The notes beneath the pieces are model-generated. The model was not told the DNA's origin. It searched no databases and was given only the letters and a program-made list of their open reading frames with translations. From positions 1 through 49,460 of the forward strand of contig NZ_JAGIQA010000038.1 in assembly GCF_017814975.1 (NCBI RefSeq): a stretch of DNA of 49,460 bases, written 5' to 3'. This DNA comes from Cupriavidus consociatus. Its GTDB lineage: Bacteria; Pseudomonadota; Gammaproteobacteria; Burkholderiales; Burkholderiaceae. Each line of letters opens with the position of its first letter. Within the stretch, counting starts at the first letter, position 1. The translations under genes were made by a program, and so were the position numbers. Of this stretch, positions 21,852 to 30,453 are shown piece by piece.

Positions 21852-24800
21852 ATGACTCACTGGTACGAGCCCTTGCGGGCCATCGTCAGCCTCGGTTCGC
21901 AGGCTGACAAGATTGCGCACATGGGCGAGTTGCATGCCGCGCGGCAGCGGCATCTCTCGCAGTTCTTTACTCCTGATGCCATCGCCACGCTAATGTGGGG
22001 CGTTGTGGATAGCTGGCGCCCTGGCCGTAAGGTCTCGGTGCTGGACAATTCTGTCGGCTCCGCCCGGCTGTTGCAGTTCGCGGATCCGGCGGTGCACACG
22101 CTGTATGGCGTCGACGTGCATGAGCCGACGATTGCCGCTGTCCAGCAGTGTGTAGAGGCCGCCGGCTTCGAAGGAAGCTTCCGCATGGCTGGGATGGAGG
22201 AGATTCACCCGCGCCATTTCGACGTGGCGCTGATCAACCCGCCTTTCTCGATTCACCTCGAATCGCCGCATCTGCAGCCTTTTGGCTGCACCACGTGGGG
22301 CCGGTTTGGGGCCAACAGTAGCGCCCTCAGCCATGAGTATGCGCTTGCCCAGGCGCTCGAGGCCGCGCAGGTGGTGGTGGCGTTGCTGCCGACGAGCTTT
22401 GTCGACCGCTTCGCTAACGTCCTGGATCACCGGGATGCGCACAGCACGGCCGCGCGCCGCCTTGTCGGCATCTTCGATTTGCCGGCCTCGGCCTTCCGCG
22501 AGGAAGGCGCCACGGTGCACACCTCCATTGCAGTGTTTGGCCGCTACAGGATGGGGCGCGTCGTGCGCCAGGCGCACGGCGATTTCACCGTCCCGCTGCC
22601 CGGCCTGGACCTGAACGTGGACGACCGCCATTTCCAGGAGCCACGCCTGAACCATCAGGTGCTGGACGATACCGGCCCTGCCATCACGCGGCCGGTGACT
22701 TCGCAGAAACGGGTACGGATTGCCCATGATGGCCGTCGAATCGTTCTGGGCTTTGAGTGCGGATTCATGGAGGCCATGGTGCTCAACCGGGTGTTTGATC
22801 GGCGCATCCTGCCGTTGGACGGCCAGCGCCTGCCACGCGGCATGCGCTATGCCGGCAGCGGGCGCCTCGATCTCGAAGCCTACCTGGTGCAGCACGACCC
22901 AATGGCAGCGCTGGACGGCCTTCTGCGGCTGATCCGCGAGGCCGGCGGCGTGGCCGAACTGGCACCGGGCTTCTTGGAGCATTTCCGGAAGCGGCTGCGG
23001 CGGAGCGCGCGCCAGGCGACGCCTCTGCGGCACACCGTCTGGACCACCGGTGTGAATGCCGCCGAAGCAATCAGCGGCGTGGCCCTCAAAAGCCATGTTG
23101 CGGATCCGCTAAAGTGGGGCAGCCCGGTGATCAAGGCAGGCGACGCCGTAGCATTCGTTCGCCAGCCGGATGGCCGCTACACTTACCAGGCGGGCGGTGC
23201 GCAGTTTGTGCTGACGCTGGATGAGCTCATGAGCCGCTATGCGGTCAGCCGGTCGGCCCAGACATGGGAGACGGTGCACGAAGGTCTGTCGGTGAAGTAC
23301 CCGGGACAGGCACTGGCGCTACGCCGGCGCATGCAGGCGCTCGGCATCCACCGGTGGCTAAACTGGGAATTCCAACAGGATGACCTGGTGGAGCTGCTGC
23401 AGAAGCCGTCTGGTGCGGTAGCAGCCTGGGAACAGGGGTGCGGCAAGTCACGGCTCGCCGCGGCGCTGATCCTGCTGGCTGGCGTCAAACATGGCTTGAT
23501 CGTCGTCGAGGCTAGGCTGGTACCGGAAATGCGTGCCGAGCTGGCGCAGATCCTGCCGCCGGCGGCGGTACACGTTATCGACTCGCCGGAAAGCCTTGCG
23601 GCGCTCGGGCAGATCAATCTCATAGCCTACGAGCGGCTGCGCATGCCGGTGTGCCGGGAAGCGTCCCGGCGCGTCACGTATGCCCATCGGCTCCGACGCC
23701 GGATTGGCCTGCTGGTGGCCGACGAAGGGGAACGGTTGTCGAATCCGAACAGCGATCAGAGCCGCGCGCTCTGGCAGCTGTCGGCGAGACGCCGCTACAT
23801 CCTCACCGGTAGCCCTATCGCGAACTACCCGCGGGACGTGTTTGGCCTCATCGCCTTCACGGGTGGTGACGGTACCGGTGCACAGCCCTATGGCTACCGC
23901 CGTGGCTATCTGGATAGGCACTGGCTGGCCACCGTGCAGCATGCCCAGCGCGGGGTAGATCGGTTCCGGGATGACTTCGTCGTGCTGGAATGGGTGACAT
24001 GGGAGTTTGCCGAGAGCCTGCAGGATGGCGCAAAGCGGGAGGTGCCGAAGATCGGCAACTTGCCGCTGTACCGCCAGATGCTGGCGCCGCACGTCAAGCG
24101 CCGGCTAGTTTGCGAGCCTGACGTGGCCAGGTACATCCAGATCGATCCACCGGTAGTCGAAGCGGTCGAGACGGACTGGGACCCGGCGCACTTGTCTTTG
24201 TATCTGCGCACGGCCGACGAGTTCGCGGATTGGTATCGGGAGATCCGTCGCACCGACGGGCGCTCGAACAACCTGATCGCGATCCTGGCACGCATCCGCG
24301 CAGTGCACTTCGCCGCCAACTACCCGCAGCATGGGGTGGACGGGGTGGGGGCGCTGGGGCAGCTCACCAGCAAGCAACGCGCCGTGATTGACCGCTTGAA
24401 CGCGATCGCCGAGGAAGGAAAGCAGGCCATCCTGTTTGCCGAAAACCCCGGGGTCATCGACCTGATAGCCGGGCAGCTCAAGGCTAGGGGCGTCGAGACG
24501 GTGCCGTTCCATGGCGGCATCCCAATCACGAAACGCGTGGCCGACAAGGACAAGCGATTCGTAAATGGCTCGGCCACCGGCCTGCTGTGCACGAAGGGGT
24601 CGGGTAGGGCAGGGTACAACCTGCCCAATGCCGACTACGTGCTCTTCTACGACCGCTCGTGGACGTGGCGCATCGAGTATCAGGCGATGCGACGCGCGCT
24701 GCGGTGGAACCGGAAGGGCCAGTTGAAGGTGATGTACTTCCACCTGCCGGGAAGCATCGATGTCTACCAGGACCAGATGGTGGCGCACAAACGCGACGCC

Positions 24801-24953
24801 ATGGAAGCCGGGTTGGATTGGGCGACGCCGGAACTGGAGGGCGAAGCGTTCTTGCACATGGATACGCTTCTCGATGCATTTGTCGAGGATCTGGCGGCGC
24901 TACACGGCCGCGAGAATCGCGACCAGCGCCAGCTGCTCAAGGAGGCCGCATGA
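21852..24953 (+). CDS. fused N6-adenine methyltransferase and SNF2-type helicase
   Basis: 1033 residues. Residues of about 1-240 form an N6-adenine methyltransferase: QFFTP (37-41), AdoMet loop VLDNSVGSARLL (63-74) and catalytic NPPF (129-132). Residues of about 500-1000 form a superfamily 2 helicase: Walker A AWEQGCGKSRLA (about 528), a DEGE box (LLVADEGERLS, about 622), LTGSPIANYP (about 651), and motifs V-VI in GYNLPNADYVLFYDRSW and YQAMRRALRWNRKGQ (about 945). Such fusions occur in phage and plasmid proteins of the DarB type (anti-restriction) and in defence modules. No nuclease domain is visible, so protection of the element's own DNA is my preferred guess. A terminator-like hairpin lies just before the start. 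Confidence 0.85.
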   Translation: MTHWYEPLRAIVSLGSQADKIAHMGELHAARQRHLSQFFTPDAIATLMWGVVDSWRPGRKVSVLDNSVGSARLLQFADPAVHTLYGVDVHEPTIAAVQQCVEAAGFEGSFRMAGMEEIHPRHFDVALINPPFSIHLESPHLQPFGCTTWGRFGANSSALSHEYALAQALEAAQVVVALLPTSFVDRFANVLDHRDAHSTAARRLVGIFDLPASAFREEGATVHTSIAVFGRYRMGRVVRQAHGDFTVPLPGLDLNVDDRHFQEPRLNHQVLDDTGPAITRPVTSQKRVRIAHDGRRIVLGFECGFMEAMVLNRVFDRRILPLDGQRLPRGMRYAGSGRLDLEAYLVQHDPMAALDGLLRLIREAGGVAELAPGFLEHFRKRLRRSARQATPLRHTVWTTGVNAAEAISGVALKSHVADPLKWGSPVIKAGDAVAFVRQPDGRYTYQAGGAQFVLTLDELMSRYAVSRSAQTWETVHEGLSVKYPGQALALRRRMQALGIHRWLNWEFQQDDLVELLQKPSGAVAAWEQGCGKSRLAAALILLAGVKHGLIVVEARLVPEMRAELAQILPPAAVHVIDSPESLAALGQINLIAYERLRMPVCREASRRVTYAHRLRRRIGLLVADEGERLSNPNSDQSRALWQLSARRRYILTGSPIANYPRDVFGLIAFTGGDGTGAQPYGYRRGYLDRHWLATVQHAQRGVDRFRDDFVVLEWVTWEFAESLQDGAKREVPKIGNLPLYRQMLAPHVKRRLVCEPDVARYIQIDPPVVEAVETDWDPAHLSLYLRTADEFADWYREIRRTDGRSNNLIAILARIRAVHFAANYPQHGVDGVGALGQLTSKQRAVIDRLNAIAEEGKQAILFAENPGVIDLIAGQLKARGVETVPFHGGIPITKRVADKDKRFVNGSATGLLCTKGSGRAGYNLPNADYVLFYDRSWTWRIEYQAMRRALRWNRKGQLKVMYFHLPGSIDVYQDQMVAHKRDAMEAGLDWATPELEGEAFLHMDTLLDAFVEDLAALHGRENRDQRQLLKEAA

Positions 24954-25204
24954 AAGCGAACGAATGCACGGTCACCCTGGGTGAAGGCATGGCGACAATC
25001 AAACGCCGCGGAACGCGCGGCACGATTGTTGCCAACGTCCTCGGCACGGTGGAAGCGGATGGGGTGGAGCTCATCTGCCTCGACCGCCTTGTCCATGGCA
25101 TTTTTGAGAGCGAGCTGGGCGGGTGGCAGGTCAGCGGGGCGGTCACCACCCTGCTGGTCAGGCCGATCGGCCCGTTGCCGGAGAAAGGCACTCAAAATAG
25201 CTGA
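24950..25204 (+). CDS. hypothetical protein (84 aa) coupled to the methyltransferase-helicase
   Basis: 84 residues starting MKANECTVTLGEGMATIKRR. It overlaps the stop of the large fusion gene by ATGA and has an excellent AAGGAGG site, so it is translated from the same message. The sequence suggests a small beta-rich protein (GTIVANVLGTVEADGVELIC, GWQVSGAVTTLLVRPIG). It could be an accessory or modulator of the fusion protein. Three hairpins follow its stop, ending in a T-run. Confidence 0.65.
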   Translation: MKANECTVTLGEGMATIKRRGTRGTIVANVLGTVEADGVELICLDRLVHGIFESELGGWQVSGAVTTLLVRPIGPLPEKGTQNS

Positions 25205-25210
25205 GCTTTC

Positions 25211-25319
25211 GGGGCAATGTGACGCCCCAAACCACCACAGATAGTTTCCGTAGCGCCCGCTACGGAAGCTCTCTCAGTTGGACCCTTCTCCCAACCCTCC
25301 CTACGTGGAGGGTTTTTTT
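25211..25319 (+). terminator. hairpin cluster ending the methyltransferase-helicase operon
   Basis: Three hairpins in a row: GGGGC/GCCCC (25211-25228), TTCCGTAGC/GCTACGGAA (about 25246-25266) and CCCTCC/GGAGGG (25295-25312). The last is followed by seven T. It is a good Rho-independent terminator. Confidence 0.8.
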
Positions 25320-25584
25320 CGGCTCTCCGCCGAATCCGAGGGCAATGGAAGAGCTGACGGCCGAGGTCAGCCAATGGCTCAACGGGGGACCGGTCGATGA
25401 CCGTCGAATAGCCGCGTGACGGCCGTCGTCGTAAGCTCCCTCGGAACATCGGCCCAAACATCCGCAATTCCAGGGTCGTCGGTGCCGGCAACCCCTCGTA
25501 CCGAAGCCGACCGTAAACGGTGGCAGGAAAAGGGACCGGCGGGGGCGCGTATGCTGTACCCATTTGACACACGAGGAGCTTGCC
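25320..25584. other. spacer without a supported gene
   Basis: No gene with a ribosome binding site is seen on either strand. The sequence lacks the ATCGACC motif. The promoter of the GNAT gene probably lies near its right end. Confidence 0.4.
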
Positions 25585-26280
25585 ATGAAGACGAACGACC
25601 TACTGGCGGACGAGCGTGCCACTGACAAGGCGCTGGCGCTACCGTTGCCCCTCGAACTTGCCCGACCAGAATGGGATGACGCCGGGGTGGCTGACTTCGT
25701 CGTCTTCACGGAGCCGCCGAAGGCGCCCGGGATACATGCGGTGCTCCAGCACCTGCGCAAGGGTGTCAAGGATGCGAAGAAGCTGGACAAGGGCTCGGAG
25801 CGCTACAGCACCCTTGAAGGCTTCGGCCTCCATCGGGAGAACGGCACGAAGCCCCCGACGGTGTTCGTGGAAGACGGGATTCAGTTTCAGCGCATCCAGT
25901 ATCGCCTGATCGCCTGCACTCACGACCTGACGCCCATTGGCTACTGCACCTTCGACCTAACGCTGAGCCATGGAAGCGGCTGCGCGTTGGAAGTCAATGA
26001 TGTCTGGGCGGAGCCCGCCTGGCGCGAGCAAGGCATTGGGTCAGCCTTCGCGCAGATTGTGGCGCGGATCGCCGCGGCCACATTGGAAGAGGTGGATTTC
26101 CGGTTGGCGGGGGGACTCAGGCATATCAGGTCGATCCCAATCCTTATCGAAGCAGATGTGTACTCGGAATCCGGTGAAGATTTCCTGTTTTCCGTCGGCC
26201 GCGCCCTAGAGTACGCAGCCGATGACGTGATGTGGATGTCGTACGCCGGCTTGGATATTGAGGTGGAGCCACGCTGGTGA
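25585..26280 (+). CDS. GNAT-fold acetyltransferase-like protein
   Basis: 231 residues. The C-terminal half contains the acetyl-CoA-binding motif A of GNAT proteins, seen as ALEVNDVWAEPAWREQGIGS followed by AFAQIVARIA. The Arg-x-x-Gly-x-Gly/Ala pyrophosphate loop is REQGIGSA. The N-terminal 90 residues are not recognised and lack a clear domain. The substrate cannot be predicted. Some GNAT proteins on plasmids are toxins that acetylate aminoacyl-tRNA, but no RHH antitoxin gene precedes it, so that role is not supported. GAGGAGCTT lies before the ATG. It appears to be a single-gene unit. Confidence 0.65.
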   Translation: MKTNDLLADERATDKALALPLPLELARPEWDDAGVADFVVFTEPPKAPGIHAVLQHLRKGVKDAKKLDKGSERYSTLEGFGLHRENGTKPPTVFVEDGIQFQRIQYRLIACTHDLTPIGYCTFDLTLSHGSGCALEVNDVWAEPAWREQGIGSAFAQIVARIAAATLEEVDFRLAGGLRHIRSIPILIEADVYSESGEDFLFSVGRALEYAADDVMWMSYAGLDIEVEPRW

Positions 26281-26285
26281 GTCCC

Positions 26286-26528
26286 GGACGCGCGTAGCGT
26301 CACTCGACGTTTGCCCAGGGCCTCTCGGACCGTGTCATGGCGCTCGACCAGCGCCCGCACGATGGCTGGGCAGACGATTCCGACCGCGTCGCTCGCGTCG
26401 CGTTCCAGCTTCTTGATGGCGGAATCGGCACCCAACTGCGCGTCCGCGATCACGTCTTCCAGCAGTTTCGCCTCTTCGATATCGGCTTCGGTCGGCTTGG
26501 ATTCATCCCGCGGGTAGATTACCCCCAA
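26286..26528 (-). pseudogene. possible gene remnant antisense to the ParB leader region
   Basis: Minus-strand reading gives a coding-like stretch (GVIYPRDESKPTEADIEEAK, DSAIKKLERDASDAVGIVCP, IVRALVERHDTVREALGKRR). It has no ATG and no ribosome binding site, and its frame runs on into the opposite strand of the GNAT gene. It may be the body of a gene whose ends were lost. It fills the 250-base gap before leader copy 5. Confidence 0.3.
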
Positions 26529-26596
26529 GAAGCGGGGGCTAGGAACGATTCCCGTGGCAGGCAGTGCCGCATCTGGCGTAGGCGAGCCGATTGGTA

Positions 26597-26775
26597 TATC
26601 CTTTCGCCTACTTCAGCGTCCCTGACGCATCGACCTCGCACCACCCGGTGCACAGCTTTTTGCAGTAACGTGGCTTCCCGCTCTGCCGGGCCGCCATGCC
26701 TCTCTTTTCTTATCCCATCGGGAACCACGTTCCCGGTGCGGCTACGGGTTCCCATTCGTCTCGGAGAACCCACAA
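26597..26775 (+). promoter_or_regulatory. structured leader copy 5 of the PRTRC operon
   Basis: TATCCT (26597-26602), 13 nt, GCGTC-CCT-GACGC (26616-26628), ATCGACC (26629-26635), then hairpin GCACC-ACCC-GGTGC (26638-26651). Switch arms are GGGAACC (26720-26726), GGTTCCC (26747-26753; GGGTTC from 26746) and GAACCC (26766-26771). The ribosome binding site GGAG (26763-26766) abuts the third arm. A further GTTCCC at 26729 gives the first arm a local partner too. Confidence 0.85.
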
Positions 26776-28449
26776 ATGCAAATCAGCAACACAACCATCC
26801 CGCTGCGCAAGATCCGTCGTCGCGCCAATCCCCGAACCTACCGGAATCCTGGGGAATTCGCGGAACTGCGTGCCTCCGTTAAGCTGCACGGCGTCATACA
26901 GCCCATTCTCGTGCGACCCATCCCTCCCGATGGCGACTACGAGTATGAGGAAGTCGCCGGCGAAGGCCGTTATCTTGCCGCCTGGGAAGAGCATGGGCCG
27001 GATTATCCGATGCCCATCTTCATCAAGGACATCGATGACGACACAGCCGATACGCTGGCCGGTGTCGAGAATGTTCATCGCGCCGACATGCCGCCTGCAG
27101 ATGAAGCAGTTTGGGCAGCCAATCTCGTTGGTCGCGTGAAAGGCGACCGAGATGAAGCCGCACGGATTCTCGGCTGGTCGCGAAGCAAGCTGGATAAGCG
27201 CCTGGCGCTCATGAACTGCAGCTCGCTCGTTCGGGAGGCTTTGACCCACGAGAAGATCCAGCTTGGCCACGCCGAACTGCTCGCCACGCTCGCCAAGGAC
27301 AAGCAGGACAAGCTCCTGCCGGTCATCATCAGCGAGAAGAAGTCGGTGTCGGAATTGAAAAAGACCATCGAGGCGGCTGCGTGCAGCCTGGAAGCGGCGA
27401 TCTTCGACAAGGCCGACTGTGCTGCCTGCCCGCATAACTCCTCGTTGCAGACGGAGATGTTCGGTGAGGCGATTGCCACGGGCAACTGCACTAACCGGGC
27501 CTGCTACACCGAGAAGACCGACCGCAAGCTCGATGGCATTGCGTACGGGCTCAGGGAGGAGTACCCGATCGTGCGTGTTATCCGCGCCGGCGACAACCAT
27601 ACCCGCATTCAGCTGAAGGTGGATGGTCCGACCGGCGTCGGCGAGGAACAGGCCAAGGCCTGCCACGCCTGCCAGAATTTCGGCGCCGCGGTGAGCGGGC
27701 TGCCGGATTCCATGGGCAAGGTCTATAGCGGTCAGTGCTTTGATACGGCGTGCAACCAGAAGAAGGTGGCCGACCGGATCAAGGCCGAACGTGATGCCGC
27801 CGCGGCGCCGGCTGCAAAGCTGTCCGCCGGCAAGCCGGCCGCGGCAACGAAGGGCGACAAGTCCTCCGCTGCTGCGGACAAGCCGGTCACGTCGATCAGC
27901 GAGTCGGAGAAAGTGAAGCATTACCGCACCGAGCTCTGGCGCAAGGCGCTGCGCAAGGAAGTCGCGCAGAACGCTGAGCAGGCCAACGCCTATCTGCTGG
28001 CCATCGTCCTGAACGGCTTGTCGCGCAATATTGGCGGCGACGTGATGGGCAAATTCTTCGAGAAGCTGACCGAGCAAAAGGTGTCTTCGACCCTCCAAGG
28101 TTGCTTGACGGCAGCGCATACCCTCGACGAAGGCCGGCGTCAGCAACTGACGATCGGTCTGACGGTTGCGGCCATCGACGGCATGGAGGTGAGCAACCTT
28201 CGGGAACTGTGCCGGTACCACAGGCTGGACCTGCGCAGTCATTGGAACCTGCAGAAGTCGCAGGACTTCCTGGAGATGCTGACCAAGTCCGAGATGAAGG
28301 TCCTGGCGGACGAACTGGGTATCCGCAAGGCGCTCGGCGACAACTTCGCCAAGCTGTTCAACAAGCCAAAGCCGGAGGTTATCGCCGGCCTGCTGGCAGT
28401 GAAGGACTTCGACTACACCGGCAAGGTGCCGAAGATCCTGAACTACTAG
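26776..28449 (+). CDS. PRTRC system ParB family protein
   Basis: 557 residues. The N-terminus carries the ParB/sulfiredoxin-like fold with IPLRKIRRRANPRTYRNPGE and VAGEGRYLAAWEEHG (the GExR-type box), then ENVHRADMPPADEA. A helix-turn-helix region follows (AARILGWSRSKLDKRLALMN). The middle has four cysteine pairs or near-pairs (CAACPHN, CTNRACY, CHACQNF, CFDTACNQKK), suggesting zinc binding. The C-terminal 200 residues are helical after a Lys/Ala-rich linker. This layout is the ParB member of PRTRC clusters on plasmids and large elements. ParB proteins of this kind usually bind DNA in partition, although no ParA is seen nearby. It is the first gene of its operon and is controlled by leader copy 5. 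Confidence 0.92.
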   Translation: MQISNTTIPLRKIRRRANPRTYRNPGEFAELRASVKLHGVIQPILVRPIPPDGDYEYEEVAGEGRYLAAWEEHGPDYPMPIFIKDIDDDTADTLAGVENVHRADMPPADEAVWAANLVGRVKGDRDEAARILGWSRSKLDKRLALMNCSSLVREALTHEKIQLGHAELLATLAKDKQDKLLPVIISEKKSVSELKKTIEAAACSLEAAIFDKADCAACPHNSSLQTEMFGEAIATGNCTNRACYTEKTDRKLDGIAYGLREEYPIVRVIRAGDNHTRIQLKVDGPTGVGEEQAKACHACQNFGAAVSGLPDSMGKVYSGQCFDTACNQKKVADRIKAERDAAAAPAAKLSAGKPAAATKGDKSSAAADKPVTSISESEKVKHYRTELWRKALRKEVAQNAEQANAYLLAIVLNGLSRNIGGDVMGKFFEKLTEQKVSSTLQGCLTAAHTLDEGRRQQLTIGLTVAAIDGMEVSNLRELCRYHRLDLRSHWNLQKSQDFLEMLTKSEMKVLADELGIRKALGDNFAKLFNKPKPEVIAGLLAVKDFDYTGKVPKILNY

Positions 28450-28465
28450 TCCTTCATCCCCATCG

Positions 28466-28494
28466 GAGGGCGCCAACGGCGCCCTCTGTCTTTT
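28466..28494 (+). terminator. hairpin between PRTRC ParB and protein E
   Basis: GAGGGCGCC (28466-28474), AAC, GGCGCCCTC (28478-28486), then TGTCTTTTCCCC. The T-tract is interrupted. It may reduce read-through from ParB into the downstream genes. Confidence 0.6.
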
Positions 28495-28519
28495 CCCCTT
28501 TCCACAGAAAACTTCACCT

Positions 28520-28972
28520 ATGTTCACTGAGCTTGCACCCCTGGTGCGCGCGACCGACAAGGTCGTCCTTACCCTCTCCATGATTGGCGACGCCATGACC
28601 GTGGTTGTCATGCCCGTCATCAAGAACGCTGCCGACGCAGCCCTGACGACGCCCCTGTCGCTCACCGCGACGCCGGCGGAGCTCGATGCGGAGTTCGCCG
28701 CGACCGTGACGGCCGTGACGGCTTCGCACCGCTCGCTGGCGGAGCAGGCTGAAGCCACCAAATCCATCCTGGATGCGGCCAAGTCTACTCAGGCGAGCAA
28801 GGCAACGAAGGCGCTGACAAAGGCGGCTTCGCCCTCGAGCACCGCCCAGTCCAATGAATCGGACGAGGATGACGACGAGGGCGACGCCGCGACTACGGAA
28901 GCGAAGGCAGAGGCGAAAGCCGGCACCGACGCTCCCGCGACCACGGGTACCGACCTCGCATCGCTGTTGTAA
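28520..28972 (+). CDS. PRTRC system protein E
   Basis: 150 residues. The N-terminal half is helical and moderately hydrophobic (FTELAPLVRATDKVVLTLSM, then TVVVMPVIKNAADAALTTPL). The C-terminal half is a low-complexity Ala/Thr/Glu/Asp-rich tail ending GTDLASLL. Position, length and the LSMIGDAMTVVVMP segment match protein E of PRTRC clusters, a family of unknown biochemical function. It lies between ParB and protein C, 11 bases before the latter. The acidic tail is likely disordered and could serve as a binding region. Confidence 0.85.
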   Translation: MFTELAPLVRATDKVVLTLSMIGDAMTVVVMPVIKNAADAALTTPLSLTATPAELDAEFAATVTAVTASHRSLAEQAEATKSILDAAKSTQASKATKALTKAASPSSTAQSNESDEDDDEGDAATTEAKAEAKAGTDAPATTGTDLASLL

Positions 28973-28983
28973 AGGAGACCGCC

Positions 28984-29202
28984 ATGGCACTCGAAGTCAA
29001 GAAGCTCACGCGCGAGTTCTCGTACAACGGCATGAATCTGATGGATCCCGGTCCACAGTTCACGCCTCAGCAGGTGCGCGATGTGTATTCAGCCCAGTAC
29101 CCCGAGCTCACCACCGCCGCGGTGGACGGCCCGGAGCACAAGGGTGACGTCGCTCGCTACACGTTCGTGCGCGCGGCCGGCGCGAAGGGCGCGGATGCGT
29201 AA
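28984..29202 (+). CDS. PRTRC system protein C, small ubiquitin-like candidate
   Basis: 72 residues starting MALEVKKLTREFSYNGMNLM and followed by DPGPQFTPQQVRDVYSAQYP, the signature of PRTRC protein C. Comparative genomics has linked this family to prokaryotic ubiquitin-like beta-grasp proteins, because it travels with E1-like, E2-like and JAMM genes, all found here within 3.5 kb. The C-terminus reads FVRAAGAKGADA. If it is matured like ubiquitin, cutting after GAKG would expose a glycine, which is inference. AAAGGAGACC precedes the ATG. A strong terminator follows at 29260. Confidence 0.9.
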   Translation: MALEVKKLTREFSYNGMNLMDPGPQFTPQQVRDVYSAQYPELTTAAVDGPEHKGDVARYTFVRAAGAKGADA

Positions 29203-29259
29203 ATCTGACCTCATGAAGGCGCTGTCCACTGGGCATTTCGCCAGCATCAACAAGGAGCC

Positions 29260-29282
29260 GCCCGAAAGGGCGGTTTTTTTAC
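29260..29282 (+). terminator. terminator inside the PRTRC cluster, between C and F
   Basis: CCGCCC (29260-29265), GAAA tetraloop, GGGCGG (29270-29275), then seven T. It should end or attenuate the ParB-E-C transcript, leaving F-B-A-ThiF to read-through or to a separate promoter. Confidence 0.85.
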
Positions 29283-29301
29283 ATTCTGAGGAGACTCAAC
29301 A

Positions 29302-30444
29302 ATGCTGTTCGATCCTCGGTCGTTTGTTCCTGAACTCGATCCGGGACAACGACCCGCATGGACGTCATACCGACAGCATTCCGCTGCCGGCCGTCGACCT
29401 GCCCATGATTTTCTGACGCTGCCGCAGCTGCACGACACCATCCCGGCCACGGCGCGCCTGACCTATGGCGACGAGGTGGAGGTGAAAGACTTGGTGATCG
29501 CGCAGTTCGCCGCCGGCGTGCTGCGCGCCAGCGATGTGTCCAACCCGACCAGCGCCGGCGACGCTTTTACCCAAGCCATGTTCGCATGGTTGAATTGCCG
29601 TACCCCGGTGTGTCAGCGCTTGCAGTTCGGCCTGACCTTGATCGACCGTGGCGCTGCCATGGACCAGGTCATGCAGTTCGGCTGGGAGGACGGCCTGGAA
29701 GCGCCGCTCTACCTGGCCATCGAATTGCCGGAGGAGGAGGTGTACGCGATCGGAGAGGCGCGCGCGGAAGCGATGCGATCCGCTCACCCGTCGCTTCTCT
29801 ATACCGCCATGAGCATGATCAATGCCGCATGCGGTAAGTCCCTCTTCCTTCGCACGCCAGATATGCTGCTGGATCAGTTCGCCCGGTGGCACTGGGATTA
29901 CGACTCGACGCTAGCCGACGACGAGAATGCCCGGGAGTTTCTCAAGGAGAACTTCGGCGGCGATGACGCCGATATCGAGCGCTATCTGCCGTCGGTCGTG
30001 CGGGCCGAACTGGCACCGGACGACACCCTGCCGAAGCACGCACATGTCGAGGCGGCTTCGGTCCGTCTGCGTGAGCTTGGCCCACGCGCCTTGCGCAAGC
30101 TGGCGCGTTCGCATGATGGCTGGCTGAGCGAGGTTTGCACCGCGCTTGCCGACCTCCGGCTGGTGGTGGCCAGAGCGGGGGAGCGGTCTGCCATCGACGG
30201 TGCCCAATGGGCTGAGCCGGCGTATTCAGCGGCGACCATTGCCTACCGGCCCAGCGACTATGTGTCGGAAATCCTGGACGACCACTACGACTGCCTGAAC
30301 AACGCTGGCGACGCCACGATGTTCCAGTGCTTCATTCCGCTTGCTGAGGACGCTACGGCGATCCGCCAGCAGTTCCAAGACTTGGCAGGCATGCTGCAGA
30401 TCATCGGCGCGCTTGACCGCGTGCTCACACTCATTTCTTCATAG
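29302..30444 (+). CDS. PRTRC system protein F
   Basis: 380 residues starting MLFDPRSFVPELDPGQRPAW. It is mostly helical, with no catalytic motif that I can see. Length, position and segments such as RLTYGDEVEVKDLVIAQFAA and DFLTLPQLHDTIPATA match the family annotated as PRTRC protein F, whose function is unknown. GAGGAGACT precedes the ATG. It starts 20 bases after the internal terminator and is followed by protein B after nine bases. It is the most divergent-looking member of the set and could act as a scaffold. Confidence 0.82.
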   Translation: MLFDPRSFVPELDPGQRPAWTSYRQHSAAGRRPAHDFLTLPQLHDTIPATARLTYGDEVEVKDLVIAQFAAGVLRASDVSNPTSAGDAFTQAMFAWLNCRTPVCQRLQFGLTLIDRGAAMDQVMQFGWEDGLEAPLYLAIELPEEEVYAIGEARAEAMRSAHPSLLYTAMSMINAACGKSLFLRTPDMLLDQFARWHWDYDSTLADDENAREFLKENFGGDDADIERYLPSVVRAELAPDDTLPKHAHVEAASVRLRELGPRALRKLARSHDGWLSEVCTALADLRLVVARAGERSAIDGAQWAEPAYSAATIAYRPSDYVSEILDDHYDCLNNAGDATMFQCFIPLAEDATAIRQQFQDLAGMLQIIGALDRVLTLISS

Positions 30445-30453
30445 GAGGGCCCC

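Noticed and set aside
25585..26280. GNAT protein as a toxin of a TacAT-type system
   Set aside because: No RHH antitoxin gene lies upstream and the protein is longer than such toxins.
26710..28782. 690-residue minus-strand frame opposite the PRTRC ParB gene
   Set aside because: The ParB frame has recognisable domains, leader and ribosome binding site; the opposite frame is a GC-driven shadow.
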